A DNA stretch of 64,000 bases from Oligoflexia bacterium (lineage in GTDB: Bacteria; Bdellovibrionota; Bacteriovoracia; Bacteriovoracales; Bacteriovoracaceae), in assembly GCA_015231955.1 (NCBI GenBank), contig JADGAN010000001.1, positions 345,611-409,610 of the forward strand, written 5' to 3'. The notes under the pieces are model-generated. The model ran no database searches. It saw only the letters and a list, made by a program, of their open reading frames with translations, and was not told where the DNA came from. A program made the position numbers and the translations under genes. Positions 15,823 to 24,997 of the stretch are shown in pieces (position 1 is the first letter of the stretch; every line of letters starts with the position of its first letter).

Positions 15823-18253
15823 GCAGCGAAAAATTAATGAAAAGAAAACCAAGAAATGATAGCAGGTATGACCAGTAAAATATTGGTTCTGCAAAGTTTA
15901 GCTCAATATTGTTTTTTCCACTATTCTCTAAAAAAACTGCCTGAAATGCATGATCGGCCTTGAATATTTTAGTTTTCACTCCATTAATACTGGCATGCCA
16001 ATTGGGGTGATAATTGTTAAGGATTAGCATAAAACCAGGTGATGGATTAGTGACCTCTAGTTTGATATAATCGGGATGATATGTCTTAATGGCAATATCA
16101 GCGCTTGCGGATCTCTTCTCGGTAGTGATTGGTGGGAGGGGAGCTGTTTTTTCAAGGAAAACATATTGGCGAAGATCACTTTCTGTTGCCTGTGCGAGTG
16201 CTATAAAAAGATCTTTACCATCATTAAAAAGCTTAGAATTGGGAATAAACATAAATCGGGGGAAAGGTTTTTTTATTTCATAAATATAGATTGGTTTGTC
16301 GTAAGGAGATGCAAGAGGGTGTAGAAACTTTTTCTTTTCTTGAGGGAGGAGTTTAATCTCATTGGATGAAATCTGTTTAATTTGCTCATAGGGATTAAGC
16401 GAGAAAATATAGCGAAGATTGAGTAGTTTTAAATGAGGAACAGAGAAAAATTGAGAGAGATCTTGGCGTGAATCAAGATCAATTCCTAAATAGAGGTCGT
16501 ACCAATATTCATCAAAGTGTTTGCGATGTTTCTTGTCTTTGAGTTGTGGTTCAATGGCCAGACCGAAGAGATCTTTATAGTATCGATTAAAAATGGGGCT
16601 CCTTGATTCGACAGATTCAAGTCCTTTGATCTGGAGTAAACAAGGGTAATCAAAATCAACGCTTCCTACTCGAAATGGAGAGGATTGAGTATCAATGAGA
16701 TTGGTAGAGTAGACCATATTGAGGTATTTTTCATACATAAGGCCTTCGTTTCCCAGACCAAAATATCTCATAAATCGAACTTGAATTACCAGAAGTAGAA
16801 TCGCTAAGAGGGGAAGAAAGAGTTTGAACGGCTTGGCAGTGAATGCAGTTATGCGATATTTTCTGATAAAAAAGATTGAAAATATTATAAGGTACAAGGG
16901 GATATTGATGAAGAATTTATTTTTATTAACAGTGTTAAAATTCCATTCGTAGGCCAATATAATGAGTAGGAATACAAATCCTACTGAAAAGAGAAGATTG
17001 TTTTTTTTAGAGGGGATAGAAAAACGAATGCTAATAAAAAGATAAAAAGCATAAGCTGAAAAGCAATTTCCAATAGAAAAAGTATATCGGAGTTCATCGC
17101 TGTAAAACAATAAAGAGTAGATTAGCGTTGCGATGATAGATACAATGAATGATGGGAGAATGGATATAGGTCTTTTTTCAAGTTCATCAATGTAACTTAG
17201 AATAAAGCAAAGGAATAGGAAGGGGGTTGTCCATACAAGATGAGCAAGATCCATTTTCTCAAGGAAGGATCCTTTTATAATAGGTGTCGATAGAGTAAAT
17301 AGTGTCGAAATAATAAAAGTTAAAATAATACAAATAAAAATCCAGCGAGAACGTTTGAAAGAATACAAAAAAGGAATGCCGAATGCCATCGGCGCTATAG
17401 TCAAAGTCCTACCTACGTAATCAAAAAAGGTAATTAAAAAAGTTGATGCAAAGTTGGTTAGATTAAATGCTTCAAAAAAAGCATAGCTTCGATGAGAAAA
17501 GGGGATAAATTGTATAAGGGACCAGAGGACAGGGAAGCAAAGAAGAGAAAATCCAAACCAGAAACCAATGTTACGTACGATGTAGTAGTTGACAAAAAGA
17601 GGTTTCCACCCTCGAAAGATGAGGAATAATGAAAATTGTAAAAAGATAAAATAAGGGAGAGTTAATATAGGAGAGGAAATAAATAGAAAAAAATTTATGA
17701 AAATAATTTTTAGTATCCAAAAACGGTCATGTAATCTTTTATCCTTCAGCATGAGTTGATCAAGAAAAACAAAAGTAAGAGGAAAAGCGTAGTAAATTGT
17801 AATATGCATGATTGAGTGTGGATGAATTTGTGAGGTGAGAGCGTAGAAAATTCCTGCGAATAGAGAGGGAATGGGTGAGAAATTACAAAATTTTTTAAAA
17901 AAGAGGAAAGTGCCCAATCCAGCAATAAACATGTAGAAAATGATAAAGAAGTTGTAGATCAGCCATGTGGGAAATATAGTGCATAGAAGTGTTGCTAGAT
18001 AGCTGACGGAAAAGTGTGAGGTTTGTGATGGGATTCCTCCTGGAAAGTGAGGGAACCATTGGAATAGGCCAAATTGTTTGAGCAAATCGGCATGGATAGC
18101 AAAGCGATAGAAATCAGCATCAAAAGTGTCGTGAACCATTACAGTGGCCCAAGGGCCAAGGATAATTTTGTCAATATAGAAAATGGTGGAAAAAAGAAGA
18201 AAGAAAAAGAAGGTAGATTTGAGGTTAAGTTTGTATGTTGTCAATAAATGCAT
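15779..18253 (-). CDS. Large GT-C/YfhO-like membrane protein
   Basis: 824 residues from the ATG at 18253, supported by AGAGG at 18258-18262. A longer reading to 18334 would overlap the upstream gene by 41 bases. There are about 13 hydrophobic helices, an acidic VHDTFDADF in the first outside loop, and a soluble C-terminal domain (roughly residues 490-795) followed by one last helix. This is the plan of YfhO-like GT-C proteins, which attach sugars to surface polymers outside the membrane. It ends the long minus operon that begins with the hddC-like gene. The function is inferred from architecture only; a polymerase role cannot be excluded. Confidence 0.65.
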   Translation of the reverse strand: MHLLTTYKLNLKSTFFFFLLFSTIFYIDKIILGPWATVMVHDTFDADFYRFAIHADLLKQFGLFQWFPHFPGGIPSQTSHFSVSYLATLLCTIFPTWLIYNFFIIFYMFIAGLGTFLFFKKFCNFSPIPSLFAGIFYALTSQIHPHSIMHITIYYAFPLTFVFLDQLMLKDKRLHDRFWILKIIFINFFLFISSPILTLPYFIFLQFSLFLIFRGWKPLFVNYYIVRNIGFWFGFSLLCFPVLWSLIQFIPFSHRSYAFFEAFNLTNFASTFLITFFDYVGRTLTIAPMAFGIPFLYSFKRSRWIFICIILTFIISTLFTLSTPIIKGSFLEKMDLAHLVWTTPFLFLCFILSYIDELEKRPISILPSFIVSIIATLIYSLLFYSDELRYTFSIGNCFSAYAFYLFISIRFSIPSKKNNLLFSVGFVFLLIILAYEWNFNTVNKNKFFINIPLYLIIFSIFFIRKYRITAFTAKPFKLFLPLLAILLLVIQVRFMRYFGLGNEGLMYEKYLNMVYSTNLIDTQSSPFRVGSVDFDYPCLLQIKGLESVESRSPIFNRYYKDLFGLAIEPQLKDKKHRKHFDEYWYDLYLGIDLDSRQDLSQFFSVPHLKLLNLRYIFSLNPYEQIKQISSNEIKLLPQEKKKFLHPLASPYDKPIYIYEIKKPFPRFMFIPNSKLFNDGKDLFIALAQATESDLRQYVFLEKTAPLPPITTEKRSASADIAIKTYHPDYIKLEVTNPSPGFMLILNNYHPNWHASINGVKTKIFKADHAFQAVFLENSGKNNIELNFAEPIFYWSYLLSFLGFLFINFSLLIGFRSPPCKQLHP

Positions 18254-18257
18254 GGTG

Positions 18258-18262
18258 CCTCT
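18258..18262 (-). promoter_or_regulatory. Ribosome site fixing the start at 18253
   Basis: AGAGG on the minus strand, four bases before the ATG at 18253. It decides against the longer in-frame start at 18334, which lies inside the preceding gene. Confidence 0.55.
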
Positions 18263-18293
18263 TATGGTATTCAGGATTGCTGTTTTTTTTATA

Positions 18294-19388
18294 TTAGAAT
18301 CGAGAGAGCATTTTTCCTTTACGAATTTTTTCAATTAAATCGCGTGAAACAACTTTAATACCTGTTGCATTCCAGTGGTTGTCATCTTTATGAAAGACAG
18401 CAGAGGATTGTTTTGTGGACTCTTCAAAAATTTTTTGTGTATCAATCGTTGTGACGCCCATACTGTTTAATTCAGTGATCAATTTGCGCAAAAATTGAGG
18501 TTGAGTGGGGATGCCTAGTTTTGCAAAAAGGATGTTTTCTTTAATAGGGATTGGTAAAAAGATAAATTCAATGCCGAGTGAATTAAGAGATTCTTTGTAT
18601 TTTTTCAGAGTGAGAGCAATATCGTGAACATAGTTAATATCCACTGTTTCGATCCTTTCTAAAATAGACTTGCCATCAAAGAATAACTCATCGTTCACGT
18701 GAGGATACATTGGACGGGTTCCTGTTAGTTCTCTGGAGCGAGATTTTATATAGTTCAGCATATTCGATTTATGAAATCGATCAAGTAATAGATAGTATTG
18801 AAGGAGAAGATTATTATTTATTAATGGAAGATCAATATATTGATTATTTTGTGGTGGACGTAGGTTTAAAAAATCTTTCAAGGAAGTAATGTATCGCTCA
18901 TTTCGAGCAAGAATGACTAATTTAGGTGGATTATCGTGAAATCTTTTTAGACTGAGAAATTTATTTTTTAGCTCATCAGAACTGGGAGCCAAAGGGTAGA
19001 CAGAGGCATGAAGTTCATTTTCGAGAACTACTGACAGAAGATTTTCTTGATCTGTTTTTTCTGCATAGATATCCGATTCTCCGACAATTACAATATCATA
19101 GTGATTGAGATCGCGATCTTTTGTTCTGTAACCATAACGATCTGTAATCCAAGTTACAGTTTCTTTAACAGCAAAAGGAGTGCGGTATCCTAGAGCTCCT
19201 TCAACAGATCGAGTAATAATCCTATTTGGGTAGTATGGGCCAGGTAGTTTATCGGACATCTTGATAACGTAAAGGGTCTCTAGTTGGCGATAGTGAAAAA
19301 AATCCTCAGGAAGAATAAAAAGGTCTAGGCCAATAAAGAGGATAAAAGGAGAAAGAAATAGAAGTGTTTTGAGAATTAATTTTTTCAT
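18294..19388 (-). CDS. AlgJ/AlgX-like SGNH O-acylation protein
   Basis: 364 residues. One N-terminal membrane anchor (about residues 5-25) precedes a periplasmic SGNH-like domain. The nucleophile is in VIVGESDIYA (GES) and the Asp-His pair in KDDNHWNATG near the C-terminus, the signature of the AlgJ/AlgX/DHHW family. These proteins take the acyl group delivered across the membrane by an MBOAT partner and place it on the polysaccharide. The MBOAT gene lies 11 bases upstream, as in alginate clusters, which supports a working pair. The acceptor sugar and the acyl group are unknown. Confidence 0.8.
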   Translation of the reverse strand: MKKLILKTLLFLSPFILFIGLDLFILPEDFFHYRQLETLYVIKMSDKLPGPYYPNRIITRSVEGALGYRTPFAVKETVTWITDRYGYRTKDRDLNHYDIVIVGESDIYAEKTDQENLLSVVLENELHASVYPLAPSSDELKNKFLSLKRFHDNPPKLVILARNERYITSLKDFLNLRPPQNNQYIDLPLINNNLLLQYYLLLDRFHKSNMLNYIKSRSRELTGTRPMYPHVNDELFFDGKSILERIETVDINYVHDIALTLKKYKESLNSLGIEFIFLPIPIKENILFAKLGIPTQPQFLRKLITELNSMGVTTIDTQKIFEESTKQSSAVFHKDDNHWNATGIKVVSRDLIEKIRKGKMLSRF

Positions 19389-19399
19389 GTTGTGTCAGT

Positions 19400-20839
19400 T
19401 TAAAATTGGAAGTAAATAAATTGTTGTTTGCCAAACTTACCAAGGAAAATAATAGCAAGAACGACTGTGTAATAGAGAGACCATCGCACGAAGAGTGGAG
19501 AATTGGAAATCTTTGAACGAATACTTCCCTGTCGCTCTTGAAGCAGGTGGGTTGCTTCCACGAGCAAAAGCAAAAAAAGTACAATCAAGAAGGGCATCAT
19601 TCGCTTTTCCTCAAGGAAAAGGGCGTCTCTTATAAAATCAAAATCGAACAGATTGGACCATCCCAAGGTGATTCTAGACAAGATGGTTTTTGCATCAGCA
19701 ATAGAATTGGCCCTGAAAAAAATAAGAGAGAAGCTAAAAATCGAAAAGGTATAGAACATTGATATGGCATTAAAGACCCACTCCTGCCTCTTCGGGAATA
19801 AAGGGTAAATGTATTTTTTTCTAAATTTTTTTGTTAAGATTTCAGCAGAGATTGCAAGACCTTGAATCAGTCCAAAAACAATGAAGGTCCAATTGGCGCC
19901 GTGCCAAAGACCAATGAGTAAATTGGTGAAGAGCACAGAAAAGAGAAGTCCTGCTCGACCATAATCTCTGGTCGCAATGGTGAGTGGTTTAAAGACGTAG
20001 TCTTGAAGCCATGAAGAGAGTGAGATATGCCATCTTCGCCAAAAGTCGGAGATTGATGTTGCATAAAAAGGTCTTTGAAAATTGTTGATCAATTGAATCC
20101 CAAACATCTGTGCTGAGCCAATGGCCATATCGGAGTAGGCCGAAAAATCGCAGTAGACTTGAAAGGTAAAAAAGATCGCAACCATGATAATGGATAGGCC
20201 TTGGTACGACTCTGGTGAAGCATAGACAGTATCAACATAGATTTTCAGACGATCTGCTATTACAAGTTTTTTAAAAAGTCCCCATAAGAAGAGTTGGGCC
20301 CCATAGACCACTTGTGAGTAGTTAAAGTTGATCTTGGCAGTGAGCTGAGGAATGAGTTGATTGGATCTTCCGATGGGCCCGGCCAAGAGCTGTGGAAAAA
20401 AGGAGACATAAAGGGCATAAATGCCTAAATTTTTCTCCGGCATTCGATCCCCTCGGTAAACGTCGATGAGGTATCCTACCGATTGAAAGATATAAAAAGA
20501 GATCCCAATAGGAAGAATGAGATTTAAGGCCGGAAAGGAGGTTAGAGTAGAAATGGAAAAATTGAGATATTTAAAAGTGAAGAGCACACCCAAATTGAAA
20601 AAGAGTGCAAGTAGTAGAATTAGCTTTTTAGCAGAAGAGTATTTTTCAAATAAGAGAGCGGAAAGATATCCTGTCAAAGTAATGCCGACTAGAAACCAAA
20701 GGTAGTGAAAGTTCCAACATAGATAATAGAAGTAGCTTGCTGCCAGCAAAAGGATCCAGCGGCGCTGGTAGGGGAGGAGGTAGTAACAGAAAAAGATACA
20801 GGGAAGAAAAAGAAGGTATTCGATGGAATTAAATAACAT
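19400..20839 (-). CDS. MBOAT membrane O-acyltransferase (AlgI-like)
   Basis: 479 residues from the ATG at 20839 (MLFNSIEYLLFLP, the usual family opening). An ideal GGAGG lies five bases before it, inside the slightly longer reading from 20851. There are about 11 membrane helices; LAGPIGR, QVYCDFSAYSDMAIG and WRRWHISLSSWL are the family blocks, and the catalytic His is His313 in GLWHGANWTF. AlgI/DltB-type MBOATs pass an acyl group from a cytoplasmic carrier through the membrane. It overlaps the end of the SDR gene by 11 bases and is followed by its AlgJ-like partner. With an acyl carrier protein, FkbH-like, MaoC and SDR genes just upstream, the donor is plausibly an acyl-ACP. Confidence 0.88.
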   Translation of the reverse strand: MLFNSIEYLLFLPCIFFCYYLLPYQRRWILLLAASYFYYLCWNFHYLWFLVGITLTGYLSALLFEKYSSAKKLILLLALFFNLGVLFTFKYLNFSISTLTSFPALNLILPIGISFYIFQSVGYLIDVYRGDRMPEKNLGIYALYVSFFPQLLAGPIGRSNQLIPQLTAKINFNYSQVVYGAQLFLWGLFKKLVIADRLKIYVDTVYASPESYQGLSIIMVAIFFTFQVYCDFSAYSDMAIGSAQMFGIQLINNFQRPFYATSISDFWRRWHISLSSWLQDYVFKPLTIATRDYGRAGLLFSVLFTNLLIGLWHGANWTFIVFGLIQGLAISAEILTKKFRKKYIYPLFPKRQEWVFNAISMFYTFSIFSFSLIFFRANSIADAKTILSRITLGWSNLFDFDFIRDALFLEEKRMMPFLIVLFLLLLVEATHLLQERQGSIRSKISNSPLFVRWSLYYTVVLAIIFLGKFGKQQFIYFQF

Positions 20840-21551
20840 GAGCGCCTCCATTCATGACCAGGTTGATCCCGTTAATATAAGGAGAGCAGTGGAGAAGAAA
20901 GTGAACACTCTCTGCCACCTCTGTTGGAGTAAGCAGTTTTTTAAAGGGTGCTTGCTCGATCATCTCTGACACCATCCTCTCGTCGATTAGAGAGCTCATG
21001 TTCGTTTGCATAAAAGAGGGGGAGATGCAATTTGCTGTAATATTAAACTTTGAATTTTCACTGGCCCAAGATTTGGAGAGGGATTCAATATAGGCCTTAT
21101 TAGCAGTATATTCGGACCACCCTAGAGGTGGTTTGTTGATTAGAGCGGAAGAGAGAATTGAGATGATTCGCCCCTGTTTTTTTTTTCGAAAAAGAGAGAG
21201 TGCTGCCTGTGTAATATTGATGACAGGGAGAATATTGTGCTTAAAGCTCAACTCAAAGGTAGCAAGATCTTCTTTGTGGAAATATTGAATTTGTGGGCGA
21301 AGGTAAGCATTGTTGATTAGGACATCAAGATTCATATCATTCATTTGCTCTAAAAGATGATGGACTGATGCTTTATCATGGAAGTTACAAGCGTGCTTGA
21401 CTGTATTGGAAAAGCGATGCTCTAGGTAGGTTGCTTTGTCGAGAGAAGAGTAAAAAGTAAAGTGGATTTTACTATGGGGGTTGTTCTGGGCAAGATGATC
21501 CGTGATGGCGCCACCAAGTCCTGATGCCCCACCAGTGATTAAGATGTTCAT
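20829..21551 (-). CDS. Short-chain dehydrogenase/reductase (FabG-like)
   Basis: 240 residues, classical SDR. The cofactor loop is TGGASGLGG at residues 6-14, NNAY follows the central strand, the catalytic serine lies in the ILSSAL strand, and the Tyr-Lys pair is in YTANKAY. Such enzymes reduce or oxidise beta-keto/hydroxy groups. It is one base downstream of a MaoC-fold gene and close to an acyl carrier protein and an FkbH-like gene. An acyl-ACP or acyl-CoA substrate, for example reduction to a 3-hydroxyacyl group, is therefore more likely than a sugar. This is inferred from neighbours; the family alone does not fix the substrate. Confidence 0.8.
   Translation of the reverse strand: MNILITGGASGLGGAITDHLAQNNPHSKIHFTFYSSLDKATYLEHRFSNTVKHACNFHDKASVHHLLEQMNDMNLDVLINNAYLRPQIQYFHKEDLATFELSFKHNILPVINITQAALSLFRKKKQGRIISILSSALINKPPLGWSEYTANKAYIESLSKSWASENSKFNITANCISPSFMQTNMSSLIDERMVSEMIEQAPFKKLLTPTEVAESVHFLLHCSPYINGINLVMNGGAHVI
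20845..20849 (-). promoter_or_regulatory. Ribosome site fixing the MBOAT start at 20839
   Basis: A perfect GGAGG on the minus strand, five bases before the ATG at 20839. It sits inside the codons that a start at 20851 would use, so the shorter protein is preferred and translation is probably coupled to the upstream SDR gene. Confidence 0.65.
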
Positions 21552-21938
21552 TTAAATTATCCCCACTTGAATAGTTCCTTTGGCCACTAGATGCTCTTTT
21601 TTATAAAAGCTATACTTGATTTCGATAAGATTGACTGAAGAGAAAATGTCCACAATCTCTGCTTTGAAGAGGATTGAGTCGTTTAGGTATATTGGTTTAT
21701 TATACTTAATTGATTGAGAAAGTAATATCACATTTTTTATGGGTAAACACTCTCCAACAAAGTAAGAGATAAGGCCATTAAGAATATTTCCATGCATGAC
21801 TTTATCTGAAAATCCTTTACTTTTGGCATGGGTACTGTCGGTATGAAGAGGGTTGTAATCTTTAAATATTTGTAGAAAACCATTATAGATTTCCTCAGAT
21901 ATAACCAGGGGAATTTCAAATTTTTGACCTTTTTCCAT
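21552..21938 (-). CDS. MaoC-like hot-dog hydratase/dehydratase
   Basis: 128 residues from the ATG at 21938; a TTG two codons earlier also fits the frame. Single hot-dog fold with the hydratase motif FKDYNPLHTD (Asp, Asn and His positions of the R-hydratase active site present), followed by GFSDKVMHGN. MaoC enzymes interconvert enoyl and 3-hydroxyacyl thioesters. Placed between an acyl carrier protein (23 bases upstream) and an SDR (adjacent downstream), it fits a short pathway that builds a hydroxyacyl or enoyl group for polysaccharide acylation. No obvious ribosome site is seen, so translation may be coupled to the carrier protein gene. Confidence 0.8.
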   Translation of the reverse strand: MEKGQKFEIPLVISEEIYNGFLQIFKDYNPLHTDSTHAKSKGFSDKVMHGNILNGLISYFVGECLPIKNVILLSQSIKYNKPIYLNDSILFKAEIVDIFSSVNLIEIKYSFYKKEHLVAKGTIQVGII

Positions 21939-21961
21939 ATGCAATAGTAAAAAAGTTAAGA

Positions 21962-22201
21962 TTAAACTTTGGTCAGAAGGTTATCGCACATCTCACCGAC
22001 ATTTTTAAAACCTTGGATTTCACCAGAGGAGAAGCGTATTTTAAAATGTTTTTCGATGGCCACCACAAGTTGAATATGGCTTAGAGAATCCCACTCCTCA
22101 ATATCTTTGGCAGTTGTTTCTCGGGCCAAAACGATATTATCATTATCGAGAATATTAATAAAAATAGAATTAACACTTTTGATCATTTCTTCAAAGGTCA
22201 T
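21962..22201 (-). CDS. Acyl carrier protein 1
   Basis: 79 residues. The four-helix carrier fold shows the phosphopantetheine serine at Ser39 in EEWDSLSHIQL. The WDSLSH version of the motif is typical of carrier proteins paired with FkbH-like HAD enzymes rather than of housekeeping AcpP (DSLD). Strong ribosome site GGGAG. It follows an FkbH-like gene by 13 bases and precedes MaoC and SDR genes, so it is probably loaded with a small hydroxy-acid-derived acyl group that these enzymes then modify. No phosphopantetheinyl transferase is encoded in the window. Confidence 0.88.
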   Translation of the reverse strand: MTFEEMIKSVNSIFINILDNDNIVLARETTAKDIEEWDSLSHIQLVVAIEKHFKIRFSSGEIQGFKNVGEMCDNLLTKV

Positions 22202-22214
22202 TACTTTCTCCCAT

Positions 22215-23951
22215 CTAATTTTTAAAAATAAAAGTAGTTTTTTCTTGATAGTCAGAGATGTTTAATATCCAGTGACTACCATATTGGATCATCCCGAGAT
22301 TTTTGTAAAGGTCTTGGACGAGAGCATTTTTTTTAGTTGGCAAATATTCACCAAGAATTGTTGAGTATCCATTTTGTTTTGCCAAAGTGACGATTTGATT
22401 TAGGATAAATTGTTCCATGCCTCTTTTAAGAACTCTACAGCTCATAACCCAAGTATCAATGAAGAGGGCCTTCGCTTGCTTTTTTTCTTCAACTTCTTTT
22501 AAGATAATAGAGCTTATGAGACCATGATCACCAAATTTATCTTTTAGTGTAAAAGAGAGAGTATGGTGTATTTTTGAGCTAGCAATTTGTTTAATTTCAT
22601 CTTCGGTATAACGAATTGTGCGAAGGTTGAATTGGTTGGATCGTTGAGTAAGTTGTGCAATTCTAGGAATATTGTAGGTGCTAAATGTACCGACATCGGA
22701 GCTCATTTCAAGGTTTCGAAGGAAATCGTCTTCATTAATAAAAGTTTTTTCAAAAATAACTCGGTTTGCCTCTTCCTTGTATTGTTGAGTTCGAATGGAA
22801 TCGTTTTCAGAGTAGGAAGCTGTTTCAAAAAGGTTGAGTGAACTGAGGTAAGGGAGATACTCTGCTGGATCAACAGGAAGATCGGGAACGGTGACTGCCG
22901 GAAGGTGAATTTTAACCATCTCACGTTCAACAGGATTATCATCTATAAAAACCATGGAGTCTAGGCCGATATTGAGTGTGGATTGGATAAACTGGATGTT
23001 TTGCGCCTTGTTGTGCCAGTTGGCAACAAAAAGTGCTATATCCTCGAGGCGTAAAATCATTTCAGGATGATTTTCAAAAGGTGCTTTGGCAATGTTTTCT
23101 TCATTTTTGCTACAGACAGCAAGGATTACTCCTCTTTGCTTTAACTCCTTGGTCCACATTTGAATTTCAGTAAAAATTTTACCTATCCCCAGTTGTCCGA
23201 TTTGAATATTTTCAATCCCATCATCTCCGATAACACCTCCCCAGAGAGTGTTATCCAAATCCAAAATAAGACATTTGTTAAAACGTCCAATAATGGAAAA
23301 GATAATATCCAAAAGATGCTTGGAGACAATTGGCAAAAAATCCAAACTAAAAAGGAGTTCTGTCGTTGCAAAAATTTTAGGATCAGTGATAAAGGATTGG
23401 CCATAAGATGATAACAATGAGGCAAGATCTAGAATGAAGAGGTCGCTACACTTTTGACCAAGATCCATAAGTCCTAGATTAATTTTTCGGACTTGATAGC
23501 GAAAGGAGATATTGGTTTTATTGGCAAAGTGTCCAAAAAGGTTATCATCTAACTCTTGAAAATTAAAATAGATGATTTTTGAGGAGCTGTTATAACATTT
23601 TATGCTTTCGTAGTAGGCACAAACTTTATTGAGGTGGTTGGTAGCAAAATCGATGCGTTGCTTGTCTTCGGGAAGTTTATAATAGTTTTTTTTAATTTTT
23701 GGGGTGGATTGAAAAATAATGATAAAATCAAAAACTTTTTGATAAAGTTCAGAAGACCTATTTAAGACAAGTGTATCCACTTGATCATAGTCCGCTTCAA
23801 AGATCTCTAAGTTCACTTCATACTCGTATCCTAGCCCTCTTAGTGCGGTGTGAAGCAGCTGGGTAGAGCTATCGCCAAGGAGCGCGATAGAGATTTTTTT
23901 ATGACTTGAAAAATCTTTTTTAAGATTTTTCTTAAGGGAAGAAAAATTCAT
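22215..23951 (-). CDS. FkbH-like HAD-IIIC protein
   Basis: 578 residues in three parts: an SGNH-like N-terminal region with LLGDSSTQ (residues 24-31), a HAD-IIIC domain with the nucleophile motif LDLDNTLWGGVIGDDG (Asp231, Asp233), and a GNAT-like C-terminal domain (FGDHGLISS, RVLKRGMEQFIL). Known FkbH proteins take 1,3-bisphosphoglycerate, remove phosphate and load a glyceryl group onto an acyl carrier protein. The next gene encodes a carrier protein, which supports that role. In a polysaccharide locus the loaded unit probably ends on the glycan through an MBOAT. It overlaps the preceding SGNH gene by one base, so translation is coupled. Confidence 0.85.
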   Translation of the reverse strand: MNFSSLKKNLKKDFSSHKKISIALLGDSSTQLLHTALRGLGYEYEVNLEIFEADYDQVDTLVLNRSSELYQKVFDFIIIFQSTPKIKKNYYKLPEDKQRIDFATNHLNKVCAYYESIKCYNSSSKIIYFNFQELDDNLFGHFANKTNISFRYQVRKINLGLMDLGQKCSDLFILDLASLLSSYGQSFITDPKIFATTELLFSLDFLPIVSKHLLDIIFSIIGRFNKCLILDLDNTLWGGVIGDDGIENIQIGQLGIGKIFTEIQMWTKELKQRGVILAVCSKNEENIAKAPFENHPEMILRLEDIALFVANWHNKAQNIQFIQSTLNIGLDSMVFIDDNPVEREMVKIHLPAVTVPDLPVDPAEYLPYLSSLNLFETASYSENDSIRTQQYKEEANRVIFEKTFINEDDFLRNLEMSSDVGTFSTYNIPRIAQLTQRSNQFNLRTIRYTEDEIKQIASSKIHHTLSFTLKDKFGDHGLISSIILKEVEEKKQAKALFIDTWVMSCRVLKRGMEQFILNQIVTLAKQNGYSTILGEYLPTKKNALVQDLYKNLGMIQYGSHWILNISDYQEKTTFIFKN

Positions 23952-24985
23952 TATTCTCCTCCAAGAGAGTGTTTATTTATAAGATTGTGCTCTAAGATGA
24001 AGTTTTTAATTTTGGCAGCAACAATCTCATTTCCGTTGGGACTTAAGTGCATTCCATCAAGACACAGAGACTTATCTTTGACATCAACAGCAAGAGAGAG
24101 ATCCAAATAAAAAACCCGATCGGAATACTGCTCTTTGATCATGGCCTCTACGAGCTCCTGCTTTATACGATTAGGACTACCAGGGTTGGAGATGTAGAGA
24201 ACTATCTTGTGTCTTGCTATTAACCAATCAAAGGATCGTGAAAGATAAGATAGGTATTCTGCATAAGGTTTTTGATTAGCATCTTGAATCTTCCGCGCTT
24301 CTTTTTCATAGTGATTTACTTTGTCGGTAATTTGAGAAAAAAGGCCATGAACCTCATCAAGTGCCATGCCAACACGAAAGCGGACAGGGTTAGTTTTTTT
24401 TGCTTCTTGATCATCCATTTGGCCTAGATAGGCCTTATCCAAATTTTCAACACCATACTTTAGAATTTTTGTTTTCTCACTAAGATAGAGAGGAAGAATA
24501 GGCATATATCCAAAAGTTCTAAAAAAGAAATTTGCTCCTCGATAGTCTAAAAAATCGATTGCTTTTGGGTCGGGATCGGCATTGCTATTATAAAGGATAG
24601 CGATATTGTAATTGAGATTTTCATAGTATTGGAGATCTTGGAAAACGCCATAGATGCCTTGGTTGTTCCAGCCTAAATTGGCAACAGAGACAAATTTATC
24701 AATCATTTTAAATTGTTTTTCCAAGAGCGCGGGCCAAGATTCTGTTGGGCCTACAAAATATCCATAGACGGTACTGGCCCCAAAGCAAGCAACTCTCCAC
24801 TCCTTTTGGTCTTTGGCGGAGAGAACTTTTCCCCGATATCCTTTATAGTTATAGCCGAGCTGTTTGGAGAGGTGTTGGTGCATGAAAAGATCTGCTGCTA
24901 AAATAAGCAGAAGAATAAGTGCAAAAGAGGAGAGAAAGAATAGAGTGTAAAAGAATAAATATTTTTTGCTAAGCAATTTAATCAT
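23951..24985 (-). CDS. SGNH/GDSL-like protein, probable partner of the adjacent MBOAT
   Basis: 344 residues. One N-terminal membrane anchor leads into an SGNH domain on the outer face. The nucleophile box is FGASTVYG (GAS instead of GDS; the serine is kept), the oxyanion Asn is in LYNSNAD, and the Asp-His pair is in LDGMHLSPNG. It is clearly a paralogue of the protein at 29348-30379: both share YKGYRGKV/RKGYRGAI, QGIYGV, FGYMPILP/FGHWPILP and similar spacing. It follows an MBOAT gene by 12 bases, the arrangement seen in DltB/DltD and AlgI/AlgJ. It could transfer or trim an acyl group on the polysaccharide. Confidence 0.8.
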   Translation of the reverse strand: MIKLLSKKYLFFYTLFFLSSFALILLLILAADLFMHQHLSKQLGYNYKGYRGKVLSAKDQKEWRVACFGASTVYGYFVGPTESWPALLEKQFKMIDKFVSVANLGWNNQGIYGVFQDLQYYENLNYNIAILYNSNADPDPKAIDFLDYRGANFFFRTFGYMPILPLYLSEKTKILKYGVENLDKAYLGQMDDQEAKKTNPVRFRVGMALDEVHGLFSQITDKVNHYEKEARKIQDANQKPYAEYLSYLSRSFDWLIARHKIVLYISNPGSPNRIKQELVEAMIKEQYSDRVFYLDLSLAVDVKDKSLCLDGMHLSPNGNEIVAAKIKNFILEHNLINKHSLGGE

Positions 24986-24997
24986 GTTCGCCTCATC

